Positions 1 to 8,964 of a stretch of DNA of 64,000 nucleotides are shown piece after piece; position 1 is the stretch's first letter; each line of letters opens with the position of its first letter. This DNA is from Micromonospora thermarum (GTDB taxonomy: Bacteria; Actinomycetota; Actinomycetes; Mycobacteriales; Micromonosporaceae): positions 1 through 64,000 of the forward strand of contig NZ_JAATEO010000007.1 in the NCBI RefSeq assembly GCF_012034245.1. The letters are read 5' to 3'. A program made the translations under genes and the position numbers. Under the pieces are notes generated by a model. That model saw only the letters and a list, made by a program, of their open reading frames with translations. It made no database searches and was not told where the DNA came from.

Positions 1-6
1 GCCACC

Positions 7-49
7 AACGGCCGGGCCGTCGCTGACCACCAGCGGCGGCCCGGCCGTT
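7..49. terminator. Strong symmetrical hairpin, probable bidirectional terminator
   Basis: Bases 7-25 pair with 31-49 in a 19-bp stem (one G-T wobble) around the loop ACCAC, followed by a short T run on the plus strand and an A/T edge on the minus strand. It lies downstream of the minus-strand membrane/TPR cluster and could also end a plus-strand gene to the left of the window. Bases 50-178 hold degenerate direct repeats of a GC-rich unit (compare 40-80 with 122-165) and no gene I can support. Confidence 0.6.
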
Positions 50-178
50 TCCGCATCCCAGCAACGGCGCACCCGGCCGGCCGCTCTGCGGCTCAGCGAT
101 GCGGCCGGCCGACCCGCGACGCCCGGCCGTTCGCGCGTCCCAGCGGCGATGCGCCCGGCCGCCAGCGGTCCGACGTTC

Positions 179-337
179 TCAGTCCGGCTCGCGATGGCGC
201 CGGGCAGGGCGCACCCACGTCCAGACGCACCACGCGAGCCAGCCGAGCGAGACCGCCGCGGCGAGCGTCCGCAGCCGCAGCGCGGTGAGCAGCAGCACCA
301 CCGCCAGCACGGCCAACCAGGGCCCGAACCCCTTCAC
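179..337 (-). CDS. Small two-helix membrane protein, 52 aa
   Basis: No named family recognised. The GTG start at 337 overlaps the TGA of the upstream TPR gene as GTGA, so translation is probably coupled. The peptide is almost entirely two hydrophobic helices (WLAVLAVVLLLTALRL and LAAAVSLGWLAWCVWTWV) followed by a short basic tail. The second helix and tail resemble the C-terminal membrane hairpin of the preceding TPR protein (LLWVVYCVWSWVAPPLVRR against LGWLAWCVWTWVRPARR), so this small gene looks like a separated copy of that hairpin. An alternative GTG at 346 would add three residues. Function unknown; it may assemble with the TPR protein in the membrane. Confidence 0.6.
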   Translation of the reverse strand: MKGFGPWLAVLAVVLLLTALRLRTLAAAVSLGWLAWCVWTWVRPARRHREPD

Positions 338-1206
338 GGTCGCCACCGCCGGCGCACCAGCCGGCGTACGAGCGGCGGGGCCACCCAGGACCAGACGCAG
401 TAGACGACCCAGAGCAGCGCGAACAGGGCGGCGAGCAGGTCGAGCCCCACGATGTTGAGCACCGCTATGACGCCCACGGCGACCAGCCACGTACGGAGAA
501 CCCCGAGCCGGTACAGCGGCCGCAGCGGGCGCAGCAGCGGGTGGGCGTACACCCGGGACTCCCAGGCCGCGTCGGCGAATCCGGCGTCCGTCGGGTCGTG
601 GGCCACCGCCTGGCCGAACGAGCGGCGCGCGGCGTCGACCCGGCCCCGGGCCGAGGCGGCGTGACCGTGCAGGGCCAGCGCCGCCGGGTGGGCCGGCCAG
701 GCGGCCAGGAACTCCTGGGCGACGCGCTCCGCGCCCCGGTCGTCGCCCCGGGCGTACGCGAGCTGGAAGCGGGAGGCGAAGACGGTCGGGGCGCCCGGGG
801 CGATCGCGGCGGCCCGGGCCACCAGACGCTCGGCCTTGTCGGTCTGCCCGACCGCCGAGCAGAGGTCGGCGTACTGGCAGAGCAGCCACGAATTCTCGGG
901 CGCGAGGGCGAGACCGTCGAGCAGCGCCCGCTCGGCGAGGGGAAACTCCCGCTCGTGGCGCAGCGCCAGGCCGAGCCGGCCGAGCAGTTCGGCGTCCGGG
1001 CCGGTCTCGGCGAGGCCCTGCCGGGCGACGGTGACGACCTGGTCCCAGCGGTCCAGGTCGGTCAGGGCCGCCGCCCGCAGCCGGAAGGCGGCGACGCCCG
1101 TGGCCACGTCGCCCGGAAGCCGCCCCAGCTCGTCGAGTGCCTGCTCGGCCCGGCCCACCTCCAACAGGTGGGCGACCCGGGCGAGCTGGTCGTGCGACGT
1201 ACTCAT
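334..1206 (-). CDS. TPR protein with C-terminal membrane hairpin, 290 aa
   Basis: The first ~200 residues are helical TPR-like repeats (for example LLGRLGLALRHEREFPLAERALL and LCQYADLCSAVGQTDKAERL), a fold that normally binds partner proteins. The last ~70 residues form two hydrophobic helices ending in a basic tail, so the TPR part is probably cytoplasmic and membrane-tethered. The gene starts at ATG 1206, 58 bases after a four-helix membrane protein, and ends overlapping the small membrane ORF. The three genes look like one minus-strand operon. The scaffold role is inferred from the fold; no enzyme motif is present. Confidence 0.8.
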   Translation of the reverse strand: MSTSHDQLARVAHLLEVGRAEQALDELGRLPGDVATGVAAFRLRAAALTDLDRWDQVVTVARQGLAETGPDAELLGRLGLALRHEREFPLAERALLDGLALAPENSWLLCQYADLCSAVGQTDKAERLVARAAAIAPGAPTVFASRFQLAYARGDDRGAERVAQEFLAAWPAHPAALALHGHAASARGRVDAARRSFGQAVAHDPTDAGFADAAWESRVYAHPLLRPLRPLYRLGVLRTWLVAVGVIAVLNIVGLDLLAALFALLWVVYCVWSWVAPPLVRRLVRRRWRP

Positions 1207-1264
1207 GTCGCCGCCCTCTGGGCCGGCGCGTCCAGGAACGCCCGGTGCGTGGCGGGTCGCGGGC

Positions 1265-1708
1265 TCACGACGTCACCGCCAGGATCAGCGCCGCCTCGGC
1301 GAAGCCGCACACCAGCACGGCGGCGAGGCCCGGCCCCCACAGCGAGGCCGGCTCCCCGCCCCGCAGCTCGTAGGCCCGGAACCGGGGCTTCTGGACGGCG
1401 GCGACGGCGAGCCAGGCAAGGGCACCGGCGACCGCGCCGATGACGCGGCTGGGCCGTTCCGTCCCCGCCGCCGACAACCAGAGGGTCACCGCGATCCGGG
1501 CGGCCAGGGCCGCCACGCCGGCACCCGCGACCGCCATGGTGGCGCGCCGGGACACGCCCAGGCGGGCGCCGTTGACGAGACCGAGCACGGTGACGGCGGT
1601 CGGGCCGCCGAACACCGCCGGATACAGCAGGGACTGGGGTCGCCACGGGGTACGGCGTACCTCGTACGCCTCGGCGGCGACGGTGGGGGTGAGGAGATCG
1701 TCAGCCAC
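1265..1708 (-). CDS. Four-helix membrane protein, 147 aa
   Basis: Not assigned to a named family. Start chosen at GTG 1708, preceded by AGGACG about eight bases upstream; an upstream ATG at 1801 would add an unlikely Thr/Pro-rich leader. After a ~30-residue polar N-terminus there are four hydrophobic segments (around LLYPAVFGGPTAVTVLGLV, VAALAARIAVTLWLSA, VIGAVAGALAWLAVAAV and LAAVLVCGFAEAALILAV). It is the first gene of the minus-strand cluster with the TPR protein and small membrane ORF and is divergent from mtrA across about 250 bases, so both promoters lie in 1709-1960. Confidence 0.7.
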   Translation of the reverse strand: MADDLLTPTVAAEAYEVRRTPWRPQSLLYPAVFGGPTAVTVLGLVNGARLGVSRRATMAVAGAGVAALAARIAVTLWLSAAGTERPSRVIGAVAGALAWLAVAAVQKPRFRAYELRGGEPASLWGPGLAAVLVCGFAEAALILAVTS

Positions 1709-1960
1709 TGGTCGTCCTGTCGTGCGCGGGAAGCCGGATCCTGTCACACTCCCCGGGGCCGGTGTGACGCATGTGGCGGCGGTGGTGGCGCTGGCCGGCA
1801 CACGCAGGGATCATGGTGACACGCGGGATCCGATCGGACGGCCCCGTGGGCCCGGCGGCGACGTCGCGGGCGCGGGTTGCTGGGCGACGGCGGCCGACGG
1901 CAGTACCGTGCCGGAGGACGCGGATCCCACTGAAGGAAATGGGGATGGAAAATTAATCCC

Positions 1961-2650
1961 ATGAGAGCCCGGGTACTGGTGGTCGACGACGACCCCGCGC
2001 TCGCGGAGATGCTCGGCATCGTCCTGCGCAGCGAGGGGTTCCTGCCCTCGTTCGTGGCCGACGGGGAACGCGCCCTGGCCGCGTTCCGGGAGAACCGGCC
2101 GGACATCGTCCTGCTCGATCTCATGCTGCCCGGCATGAGCGGTATCGACGTGGCGCGGTCGATCCGGGGCGAGTCGGGCGTGCCGATCGTCATGCTGACG
2201 GCCAAGAGCGACACGGTGGACGTGGTGCTGGGGCTGGAGTCCGGTGCCGACGACTACGTGGTCAAGCCGTTCAAGCCGAAGGAGCTCGTGGCCCGGATGC
2301 GGGCCCGGTTGCGGCGCGGCGAGGACGTGGCCCCGGAGCTGCTCACCATCGGCCCGCCCGGCAACCAGATCACCATCGACGTGCCCGCGCACACCGTCAG
2401 CCGTAACGGCGAGGAGGTGAAGCTGACGCCGTTGGAGTTCGACCTGCTGGTCGCGCTCGCCCGCAAGCCGCGTCAGGTCTTCACCCGGGAGGTGCTGCTG
2501 GAGCAGGTCTGGGGTTACCGGCACGCCGCCGACACCCGCCTCGTCAACGTGCACGTGCAGCGGCTGCGGGCCAAGATCGAGCCGGATCCCGAGCGGCCGG
2601 AAATCATCCTCACCGTGCGGGGCGTGGGCTACAAGGCGGGCACCGGATAA
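1961..2650 (+). CDS. mtrA: MtrA, OmpR-family response regulator
   Basis: DNA-binding response regulator of the MtrAB system, which in actinobacteria controls cell-wall hydrolases, division and osmotic response. Receiver domain at about residues 1-120 with acidic pocket VVDDDP, phospho-acceptor Asp53 (LLDLMLPG), Thr80 and Lys102 (VVKPFKPKE). Winged-helix OmpR domain at ~130-228 with the typical ending ILTVRGVGYKAG. Its 229 aa is the usual length. ATG at 1961 follows a GGGGATGG stretch. It is followed 12 bases later by mtrB and then lpqB, the conserved order. Confidence 0.97.
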   Translation: MRARVLVVDDDPALAEMLGIVLRSEGFLPSFVADGERALAAFRENRPDIVLLDLMLPGMSGIDVARSIRGESGVPIVMLTAKSDTVDVVLGLESGADDYVVKPFKPKELVARMRARLRRGEDVAPELLTIGPPGNQITIDVPAHTVSRNGEEVKLTPLEFDLLVALARKPRQVFTREVLLEQVWGYRHAADTRLVNVHVQRLRAKIEPDPERPEIILTVRGVGYKAGTG

Positions 2651-2662
2651 CCTGGTCACACT

Positions 2663-4417
2663 GTGGCCCTCCCCCCGATCTCCGACCTCGCGACGGCAGC
2701 CCCCCAGCGGCGTGGCGCCGCCTGGGAGCTGTGGCGTGCGCTGAGCGGGCGGGGTACGCGGCTGCTGGCGGGGTTGCACCAGACCTGGCGCCGCTCGTTG
2801 CAGGTGCGTGTGGTCACCATCACGCTGCTGGCGTCCAGCCTGCTGGTCGGGGGTTTCGCGTACCTGATCGCCGACAAGATCACCAACATCCTGCTGGAGA
2901 ACGCCGAGGCCGACGTGAAGACCCGGCTGGACAGCGGCGCGGCGTACGCGGGCAAGCAGTTCGGCCTCTACAACCAGCCGCAGGAGGCGCAGTTCCAGGA
3001 GACCGTCGACGGCACGGTGAACTACCTGGCCGGCGGTGACCCGCAGCAGACCAGCGGTGTCGTGGTGGCCCTCACCGCCGACAACTTCAGCGGTGTCATC
3101 CAACCGCGGACGTCCCCGGCGGTCGGCAACCTCAACTCGGTCGTCAGCCCCGAGTTGCGCGCCACCGTCGCCGGGGGCAGCGTCGCCAGCCAGATCCGCA
3201 CCGGACGGCTCGGTGAGGAGCGCACGAAGTACCTGGTCTACGGCTCGCCGGTGCCCACCCGGTTCGGTCAGGTGGAGCTGTACTACCTGGTTCCGCTGAC
3301 CCGGCAGGACTCCGCCGCCACCGAGGCCCGGGCCACCGTGGTCGCCACCGGCGCCGCCCTGGTGCTCCTGCTCGGCCTGCTGGCCGCCCTGGTCACCCGC
3401 CTGGTGGTGACGCCGGTACGGGTGGCCGCCCGTACGGCCCAGCGCCTCTCCGCCGGCCTGCTCGACCAGCGGATGGTCGTCAACGGGGAGGACGACCTGG
3501 CGCTGCTCGCCGCCTCCTTCAACCAGATGGCGACGAACCTCCAACGGCAGATCCTCCGGCTGGAGGAGATGTCCCGCCTGCAACGACGATTCACCTCGGA
3601 CGTCTCGCACGAGCTGCGGACGCCGCTGACGACGGTCCGGATGGCCGCCGACCTGATCTTCGCCGAGCGGGACGGGTTCGACCCGGCGGTCGCCCGCAGC
3701 GCCGAGCTGCTCCAGGCCGAGCTGGACCGGTTCGAGGAACTGCTGACCGACCTGCTGGAGATCAGCCGCTTCGACGCCGGCTTCGCCGCGCTCGACGCCG
3801 AGCCGACCGACCTGGTGCCGGTGGTGCACCGGGTCGCCGACCGGCTGACCTGCCTCGCCGAGCGGGTCGGGGTCACGATCGAGCTGGACGTGCCGGCAGC
3901 GCCCGTCATCGCCGAGATCGACCCGCGACGCGTCGAGCGGGTGCTGCGCAACCTGGTCGGCAACGCCGTGGAGCACGGCGAGGGCAACCCGGTGCGGATC
4001 ACCCTCGGCGTCGACGACACCGCGGTGGCGGTCACCGTGCGCGACCACGGGGTGGGCCTCAAGCCGGGGGAGGAGAAGCTGGTCTTCAACCGGTTCTGGC
4101 GGGCCGACCCGTCCCGCGCCCGCCAGACCGGCGGCACCGGGCTGGGCCTGTCGACCAGCCTGGAGGACGCCCGGCTGCACGGCGGGTGGCTGGAGGCGTG
4201 GGGGGCGCCGGGCCAGGGCGCGCAGTTCCGGCTCACCCTGCCGGCCCGCGCCGGCGACCGCCTGACCACCTCGCCGCTCCGGCTGGTCCCCGCCGACGCG
4301 ACGCTGCCCTTCGGTGGCCCCCGCGACGGCGGCCTGCTGGCCATCGGCCCGGGCACCGCGGGCGCACTGGCGGTCGGGCCGGCACCGGCGGGGGAGCGCG
4401 CGGAGTCGCGGCCGTGA
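2663..4417 (+). CDS. mtrB: MtrB, sensor histidine kinase
   Basis: Membrane kinase that phosphorylates MtrA. A cytoplasmic N-terminus is followed by TM1 (~48-70), an extracytoplasmic sensor (~75-215), TM2 (~225-248), HAMP, then HisKA with phosphorylated His316 (SDVSHELRTPLTT). The ATPase domain has an N-box (LRNLVGNAVEHGEG, ~428-441) and G-boxes (DHGVGLKP, GGTGLGL). A Gly/Ala/Pro-rich C-terminal tail (~530-584) is outside the catalytic domain. The GTG start at 2663 gives 584 aa, somewhat longer than the mycobacterial protein. The stop overlaps the lpqB start (GTGA), so the two are translationally coupled. Confidence 0.96.
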   Translation: MALPPISDLATAAPQRRGAAWELWRALSGRGTRLLAGLHQTWRRSLQVRVVTITLLASSLLVGGFAYLIADKITNILLENAEADVKTRLDSGAAYAGKQFGLYNQPQEAQFQETVDGTVNYLAGGDPQQTSGVVVALTADNFSGVIQPRTSPAVGNLNSVVSPELRATVAGGSVASQIRTGRLGEERTKYLVYGSPVPTRFGQVELYYLVPLTRQDSAATEARATVVATGAALVLLLGLLAALVTRLVVTPVRVAARTAQRLSAGLLDQRMVVNGEDDLALLAASFNQMATNLQRQILRLEEMSRLQRRFTSDVSHELRTPLTTVRMAADLIFAERDGFDPAVARSAELLQAELDRFEELLTDLLEISRFDAGFAALDAEPTDLVPVVHRVADRLTCLAERVGVTIELDVPAAPVIAEIDPRRVERVLRNLVGNAVEHGEGNPVRITLGVDDTAVAVTVRDHGVGLKPGEEKLVFNRFWRADPSRARQTGGTGLGLSTSLEDARLHGGWLEAWGAPGQGAQFRLTLPARAGDRLTTSPLRLVPADATLPFGGPRDGGLLAIGPGTAGALAVGPAPAGERAESRP

Positions 4418-6207
4418 GCCGGCGACCGGCCCTGGGCGGCCTGCTCGCCGCGCTGCTGCTGCTCGGTCCGGTCGGCTGCGGCATCCCGGACGACACCGAG
4501 GTCCGCGTCGAAGGGTCGGGCCCGGCGGCGGAGGCGGGTGCCACCAGCGGCGGCCGCGTCGAGCCGCCGAGCCGGACGGCGAGCGACACCGTCGAGGAGT
4601 TCGTCGCCAACTTCCTCTCCGCGGCGGCGGGCGAGCCGGACGGGGCGTACGACCGGGTCCGCCAGTTCGTCGACAGCGCCGACCGCCCCCGCCTCCAGGA
4701 GAAGCAGGGCAGCGCGGTCTCGCTGACCGTGGTCCGCCTGATCGGGCCCCCGCGGATCGTCGCCTCGCCCGACCAGAGCCGGGTCACCCTGCGGGTGCAG
4801 CAGGTCGGGCAGTTGGGAGCCGACGGTGTCCTGGAGCCGCCGGAGGCGACCGCGACCTCGTACGAATTCGGGCTGCGCCCCACCCTGCAGGACTCCGGCG
4901 TCGAGACCGACTGGTACGTGGTCGACCCGCCGGCCGTGCTCCTGCTCAGCGTCGAGGCGCTGAAGAACTACTACACGCCCCGACCGGTCTACTTCTGGAG
5001 TTCCGACCGCAGTCGTCTGGTACCCGACGAGCGTTACCTGCCGCGAGCCGTACCGAAGGACCGGCTGGTCAGCGAGGTGGTGCGGTGGCTCACCGGCGGC
5101 CCGTCGAACTGGCTGCGCAAGGGCGTCAGTCCAGCGCGGGACGACACCCGGCTCATCAACAACGCCACCCGGACGGACGACCGCTGGGAGGTCAACCTCG
5201 ACATGCCGGGCGACGACCGCACCCGGCTGGAGCAGTTGGGTACCCAACTCGCGTGGTCGTTGCCGGAGTTGACCGGCCAACTCGAGCTGAAGGTCAACAA
5301 CCAGTCCCGGTTGACCATCGATGATCTTGCGCAGCGCCGCCAGGCGTTCCCGGCCTACACCGTCGACGACGCCCCGCAGCGGTTCTGCGTCTACGAGGGG
5401 GCTGTCCACTCCCTCGACTACCCGGGTGAGCCGAGCGGCCCGGTGCCGGTGGCCGCGACGGCGAACACCAGGGTGGTTTCGGCCGGGTTCAGCCGCTACG
5501 AACGGGGCATCCTCGCCGCGCTGGTGGTGACGGGCCAGAACGGCCGGCAGCACCTGTCGGTGGGGGTCGGCGCCGATCCGGTGACCGCCTTCACCCGCAG
5601 TCAGGGCACCGGCTACGCCACGATGGGGCGCCCGGTCTGGCTGCGCTCCGCCAACCCGCCGGCCGGCCTGGTCGTCGCCGACGGGCAGCTGTACCGCTTC
5701 GACTCCCAGGCCAGGATGAGCCGGGTGCCGTTGACCGCGGCGGGCAACGTGACGGGGGTGGCCGCCTCCCCGGACGGCCACCGGCTCGCGGTGATCGCGG
5801 GTAATGCGCTGTACGTGCTGGCGGTGAACCACAACGGCGGCGTGCTCGACGCCGGCTCTCCCCGCCAGCTGTACACCTCGCTCACCAACCTCTCCGCCGT
5901 CGACTGGTCCGGCGAGAACACGCTGGTGGTGGGTGGCTCGGCGGGCCAGCCGGCGATCTACGAGATCAGCGTGGACGGCGCCCGGGAGAGCGCGTTGCGG
6001 GAGGCCACCGGTGCGGCCGTGACGCACCTGGCGGCGTACCCGGCGAACCCGGCGAACCCGGCGGCCCAGATCAGCGGCAAGGTCATGTACGAGGCCAACG
6101 GCGTGGCCTTCCGCGGCGTTCCGTTCGAGCAGATCAAGCGGGATCCGGTGCAGGGCGTCACCCAACCACCGGCCGGCAACCCGACCGCCCCCTTCTTCCT
6201 GTACTGA
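4414..6207 (+). CDS. lpqB: LpqB, MtrAB-associated lipoprotein
   Basis: Lipoprotein that in mycobacteria binds the MtrB sensor domain and modulates its signalling. Start at GTG 4414 overlaps the mtrB stop. A short signal peptide (ALGGLLAALLLLGPVGC) ends at the Cys to be lipidated; Pro at -3 is unusual for a lipobox. The mature chain has a GerMN-like sporulation/germination domain (~residues 100-330) and a C-terminal propeller-like region (VAASPDGHRLAVIAG, LSAVDWSGENTLVVGG). At 597 aa it matches the family (~580-600). comF begins five bases after its stop. Confidence 0.95.
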   Translation: MSRRPALGGLLAALLLLGPVGCGIPDDTEVRVEGSGPAAEAGATSGGRVEPPSRTASDTVEEFVANFLSAAAGEPDGAYDRVRQFVDSADRPRLQEKQGSAVSLTVVRLIGPPRIVASPDQSRVTLRVQQVGQLGADGVLEPPEATATSYEFGLRPTLQDSGVETDWYVVDPPAVLLLSVEALKNYYTPRPVYFWSSDRSRLVPDERYLPRAVPKDRLVSEVVRWLTGGPSNWLRKGVSPARDDTRLINNATRTDDRWEVNLDMPGDDRTRLEQLGTQLAWSLPELTGQLELKVNNQSRLTIDDLAQRRQAFPAYTVDDAPQRFCVYEGAVHSLDYPGEPSGPVPVAATANTRVVSAGFSRYERGILAALVVTGQNGRQHLSVGVGADPVTAFTRSQGTGYATMGRPVWLRSANPPAGLVVADGQLYRFDSQARMSRVPLTAAGNVTGVAASPDGHRLAVIAGNALYVLAVNHNGGVLDAGSPRQLYTSLTNLSAVDWSGENTLVVGGSAGQPAIYEISVDGARESALREATGAAVTHLAAYPANPANPAAQISGKVMYEANGVAFRGVPFEQIKRDPVQGVTQPPAGNPTAPFFLY

Positions 6208-6212
6208 TCGCC

Positions 6213-6917
6213 GTGCGGGACGTCGGCCGGCTCGTCGCGGACCTCGGCGACCTGGTGCTGCCCGTCGAGTGCGCCGGATGCCGGGAACGCCGTCCGGGGC
6301 TGCGGCACGGCGTGTGCGCCGACTGCGCCGCCGCTCTCGACGGACTGCGTCCCCGCCCCGTACGCCCGACGCCCGCGCCGGCCGGCCTGCCGCCCTGCGT
6401 CGCGCTCGGCCCGTACGCCGGCCCGCTGCGGGAGGTGCTGCTGGCGTACAAGGACCATGGCCGCCACGGGCTGGCCCGGCCGCTCGGCGCGTTGCTCGCC
6501 GAGGTGGTGGCCGTCGCGGTCGGCGCGGTGCGCCCGGTGCTGCTGGTGCCGGTGCCGGACACCGCGGCGGCAGCCCGCGCGCGGTACGGGGACCACCTGG
6601 GCCGGCTGGCCCGGCACTGCGCGGGCCGGCTGCGCCGGGCCGGCTGGCCGGTCGAGGTGCGCCGCGCGGTACGGGCGCTGCCCCGCCCCGACTCGGTGAC
6701 GCTGGACAGCGCCGGCCGCGCCGCGGCGGCCGAGACGGCCTTCCGGGTGCGGGACCGGTGGGCGCCGGTCCCGGCGGGTGCGGCGGTGGTCGTGCTGGAC
6801 GACATCGTCACGACCGGGTCCACTCTCGCCGCGGTCAGCCGCGCGCTGAGCGCGACCGGCGGGTCACCGGCGGTCGCCGCCGTGCTCGCCGCGACGGAGA
6901 AACGCGCGCCGATGTAA
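6213..6917 (+). CDS. ComF family phosphoribosyltransferase-like protein
   Basis: ComF-type protein; the family is linked to DNA uptake in Firmicutes and its role in actinobacteria is unclear. A N-terminal zinc-binding set of four cysteines (Cys20, Cys23, Cys35, Cys38) precedes a type I PRTase fold carrying the PRPP loop VVVLDDIVTTGSTL near residues 193-206. GTG start at 6213, five bases after lpqB, suggests co-transcription with mtrAB-lpqB. Length of 234 aa is typical. Confidence 0.9.
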   Translation: MRDVGRLVADLGDLVLPVECAGCRERRPGLRHGVCADCAAALDGLRPRPVRPTPAPAGLPPCVALGPYAGPLREVLLAYKDHGRHGLARPLGALLAEVVAVAVGAVRPVLLVPVPDTAAAARARYGDHLGRLARHCAGRLRRAGWPVEVRRAVRALPRPDSVTLDSAGRAAAAETAFRVRDRWAPVPAGAAVVVLDDIVTTGSTLAAVSRALSATGGSPAVAAVLAATEKRAPM

Positions 6918-7164
6918 CCGTTCGTGTTTCCGTTTCACCCGTTGGTGTATGAGCTGTGAAAATTCCTGAGCGGTCTCGACAACCAGGGGTGACTGCTGGG
7001 CGAACAGGAGTTAGCGTTTTGCTGTCGGGGGTAGGAGGTCTTCCCACCCGCTCCCGGCGGTGAAAGGAGGCGTAGCCGCACTGACCGGTCGACGCCGAGT
7101 GGGACCGCCCCGAGGACGCGCGACCGGGTACGCATCGAACGACCGTCCGAACGAGGGAGGTCAC
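6918..7164 (+). promoter_or_regulatory. Long leader/promoter region of the hibernation factor gene
   Basis: A gene-free 247-base stretch between comF and hpf, long for this compact region. It holds an AT-richer island (6925-6975) containing TTTCCGTTTCACC followed by GGTGTATG, and a second candidate GTTTTGCTGTC..GGGTAGG at 7015-7035. Both loosely resemble stress sigma-factor promoters (GTTT-spacer-GGGTA). The real ribosome binding site is GAGGGAGG at 7153-7160. The sigma assignment is a guess from pattern only. Confidence 0.3.
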
Positions 7165-7803
7165 GTGGACATCGTGGTCAAGGGCCGAAACGTCGAAGTG
7201 CCGGACCATTACCGGGTGCACGTAGCGGAGAAACTCGCGAAGATCGAACGCTACGATCACAAACTTATCCGTGTCGATGTCGAGCTGTTCCACGAGCGCA
7301 ATCCGCGCCAGTCGGACCACTGCCAGCGGGTGGAGATCACCTGCGTTTCCCGGGGCCCGGTGATCCGGGCCGAGGCCTGCACGAACGACTTCTACAGCGC
7401 GCTCGACGCGGCCATCGCCAAGCTCGACACCCGGCTACGCCGGGCGGCCGACCGCCGCCGGGTCCACCGCGGCCGGCACGCACCCATCTCCGTCGCGGCC
7501 GCCACCGCCGGCCTGCCGGTCACCGACCTCGTCGCCGCGTCGCTCAACGGCGACGGCGCTTCCGCCGGCACGGCCACCGCCGTCGCGGAACGGGTCGAGG
7601 ATGAGTACGACGACGACCAGCCCTGGCACATCGCGCGGGAGAAGGTGCACCCCGCCGAGCCGATGACCGTCGACGACGCCCTGTTCCAGATGGAACTGGT
7701 CGGGCACGACTTCTACCTGTTCCAGGACAAGGAGTCCGGCCGGCCCAGCGTCGTCTACCGGCGGCACGCGTACGACTACGGGATCATCTCGCTGGACATC
7801 TGA
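7165..7803 (+). CDS. hpf: Long-form ribosome hibernation promoting factor
   Basis: Binds the 30S subunit and drives 70S dimerisation/hibernation in stationary phase and stress. The N-terminal S30AE domain (~1-105, IVVKGRNVEVPDHYRVHVAEKL) is joined by a variable linker (~110-155) to the C-terminal dimerisation domain (~155-212, KVHPAEPMTVDDALFQMELVGHDFYLF), making this the long HPF type. Start at GTG 7165 behind GAGGGAGG. 212 aa. A bidirectional hairpin separates it from the convergent GNAT gene. Confidence 0.94.
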   Translation: MDIVVKGRNVEVPDHYRVHVAEKLAKIERYDHKLIRVDVELFHERNPRQSDHCQRVEITCVSRGPVIRAEACTNDFYSALDAAIAKLDTRLRRAADRRRVHRGRHAPISVAAATAGLPVTDLVAASLNGDGASAGTATAVAERVEDEYDDDQPWHIAREKVHPAEPMTVDDALFQMELVGHDFYLFQDKESGRPSVVYRRHAYDYGIISLDI

Positions 7804-7811
7804 GCCGGTAC

Positions 7812-7851
7812 GCCGGGGGCAGGGTCGGCCGGACCGATCCGGGCCCCCGGC
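7812..7851. terminator. Bidirectional hairpin between hpf and the GNAT gene
   Basis: GCCGGGGGC (7812-7820) pairs perfectly with GCCCCCGGC (7843-7851) between the convergent genes. It has no T run, as is common in actinobacterial terminators. Confidence 0.55.
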
Positions 7852-7857
7852 CGGCCG

Positions 7858-8964
7858 TCAGTCCGTCAGGTCCTCGGGCAGCAGCCCGAAAACCGCGTCG
7901 TCGATCCGGGCGCCGTCAAGGCCCGGGACCGCGCCGCGGATCAGTCCCTCCCGGCGGAAGCCCACCTTCTCCAGCACCCGCTGCGACGCGGTGTTGTCGG
8001 TCAGGGTCATAGCGGCCAGGCGGGCCATCCCCACCGGGCCGAACGCCCAGCGGGCGACCAGCCGGACCGTGCGGGTGGCGTACCCGCGTCCGCGCCACGC
8101 CGGTAGCAGCGCGTATCCGATGGTGCCCTCCCCGGCCGCCGGGGCGTTGTACGACAGCCCGCAGGTGCCGGCCGGCTCGCCGGTGGCGGCGTCGAGGATC
8201 AGCATCCGGGCGATGCTGCCGGTGAGCCAGGCGCTGCCCGACAACGCACACCGCCGGTCGATCGCCGCCCGCGTCGGGGGCAGCGGAGGTGCCTGGTTCG
8301 CCACCACCTCGGGGCGGGTGTGCAGGGCGTACGCGAGGTCGGCGTCGTCCGGGCCGAGCGGGCGCAGGGTCACCACGCCGTCGGTGAGCCGGCCGTCGGG
8401 CAGGTCGGGCAGCAGCCGTGGGGTGGGGCCCACCGGGTCGCCGGCGAGGCGTACCCATGCCAGCAGGTCGTGGCGCCCGCCGCCGCGGGTGGGGTTCGCG
8501 TCCCGGCGTACGCCCTCGTGCCGGAAGCCGGCCGCCAGCGCCACCCGCTGGCTGCCGGTGTTCTCGGCGCTGGTGAGCAGTTCCAGCCGGACGGCCCCGG
8601 TGGCGAACGCCCGCTCGGCGAGCGCGCGGGTCGCGGCCGTGGCGACCCCGCGCCCGCGCGCCCAGGGGGCGATCCAGTAGCCGATCTCCGCCTGGTTCCG
8701 GGTCGGGACCGGGTTGCTCAGCCCGATGCCGCCGAGCAGCCGGGCGCTGGTCCGGTCCGCGACCGCGTACGCGGCGCCGCCGGTGGCCCAGGCCGCCGGC
8801 GCGCCCTCGGTGATCCACCACCGGGCGTCCGCCTCGGTGTACGGCGAGGGCAGGCCGGAGCGTTGCGTCTGCGGGTCGGCGCAGGCGGTGGCGGTGTCGG
8901 CGGCGTCCTCGGGGCGGAAGAGGCGCAGCCGGACCCCGTACGCCTCGATGGTCTCCGGAGTCAC
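7858..8964 (-). CDS. Tandem GNAT N-acetyltransferase, two domains, 368 aa
   Basis: Two RimJ/RimL-like acetyltransferase domains in one chain, each expected to acetylate an amine or protein N-terminus using acetyl-CoA. Domain 1 (~1-165) has the acetyl-CoA loop as IGYWIAPWARGRGVATAATR; domain 2 (~185-365) has IGYALLPAWRGRGYATRTVR. Both end with the usual NTASQRVLEKVGFRREG-type motif. The GTG start at 8964 overlaps the stop of the upstream, closely related tandem-GNAT gene as GTGA, so the pair is one operon of four acetyltransferase domains. Substrate unknown. Confidence 0.85.
   Translation of the reverse strand: MTPETIEAYGVRLRLFRPEDAADTATACADPQTQRSGLPSPYTEADARWWITEGAPAAWATGGAAYAVADRTSARLLGGIGLSNPVPTRNQAEIGYWIAPWARGRGVATAATRALAERAFATGAVRLELLTSAENTGSQRVALAAGFRHEGVRRDANPTRGGGRHDLLAWVRLAGDPVGPTPRLLPDLPDGRLTDGVVTLRPLGPDDADLAYALHTRPEVVANQAPPLPPTRAAIDRRCALSGSAWLTGSIARMLILDAATGEPAGTCGLSYNAPAAGEGTIGYALLPAWRGRGYATRTVRLVARWAFGPVGMARLAAMTLTDNTASQRVLEKVGFRREGLIRGAVPGLDGARIDDAVFGLLPEDLTD

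Noticed and set aside
1811..4180. 789-aa minus-strand frame opposite mtrAB
   Set aside because: Low-complexity shadow of mtrA/mtrB; no start context or motif.
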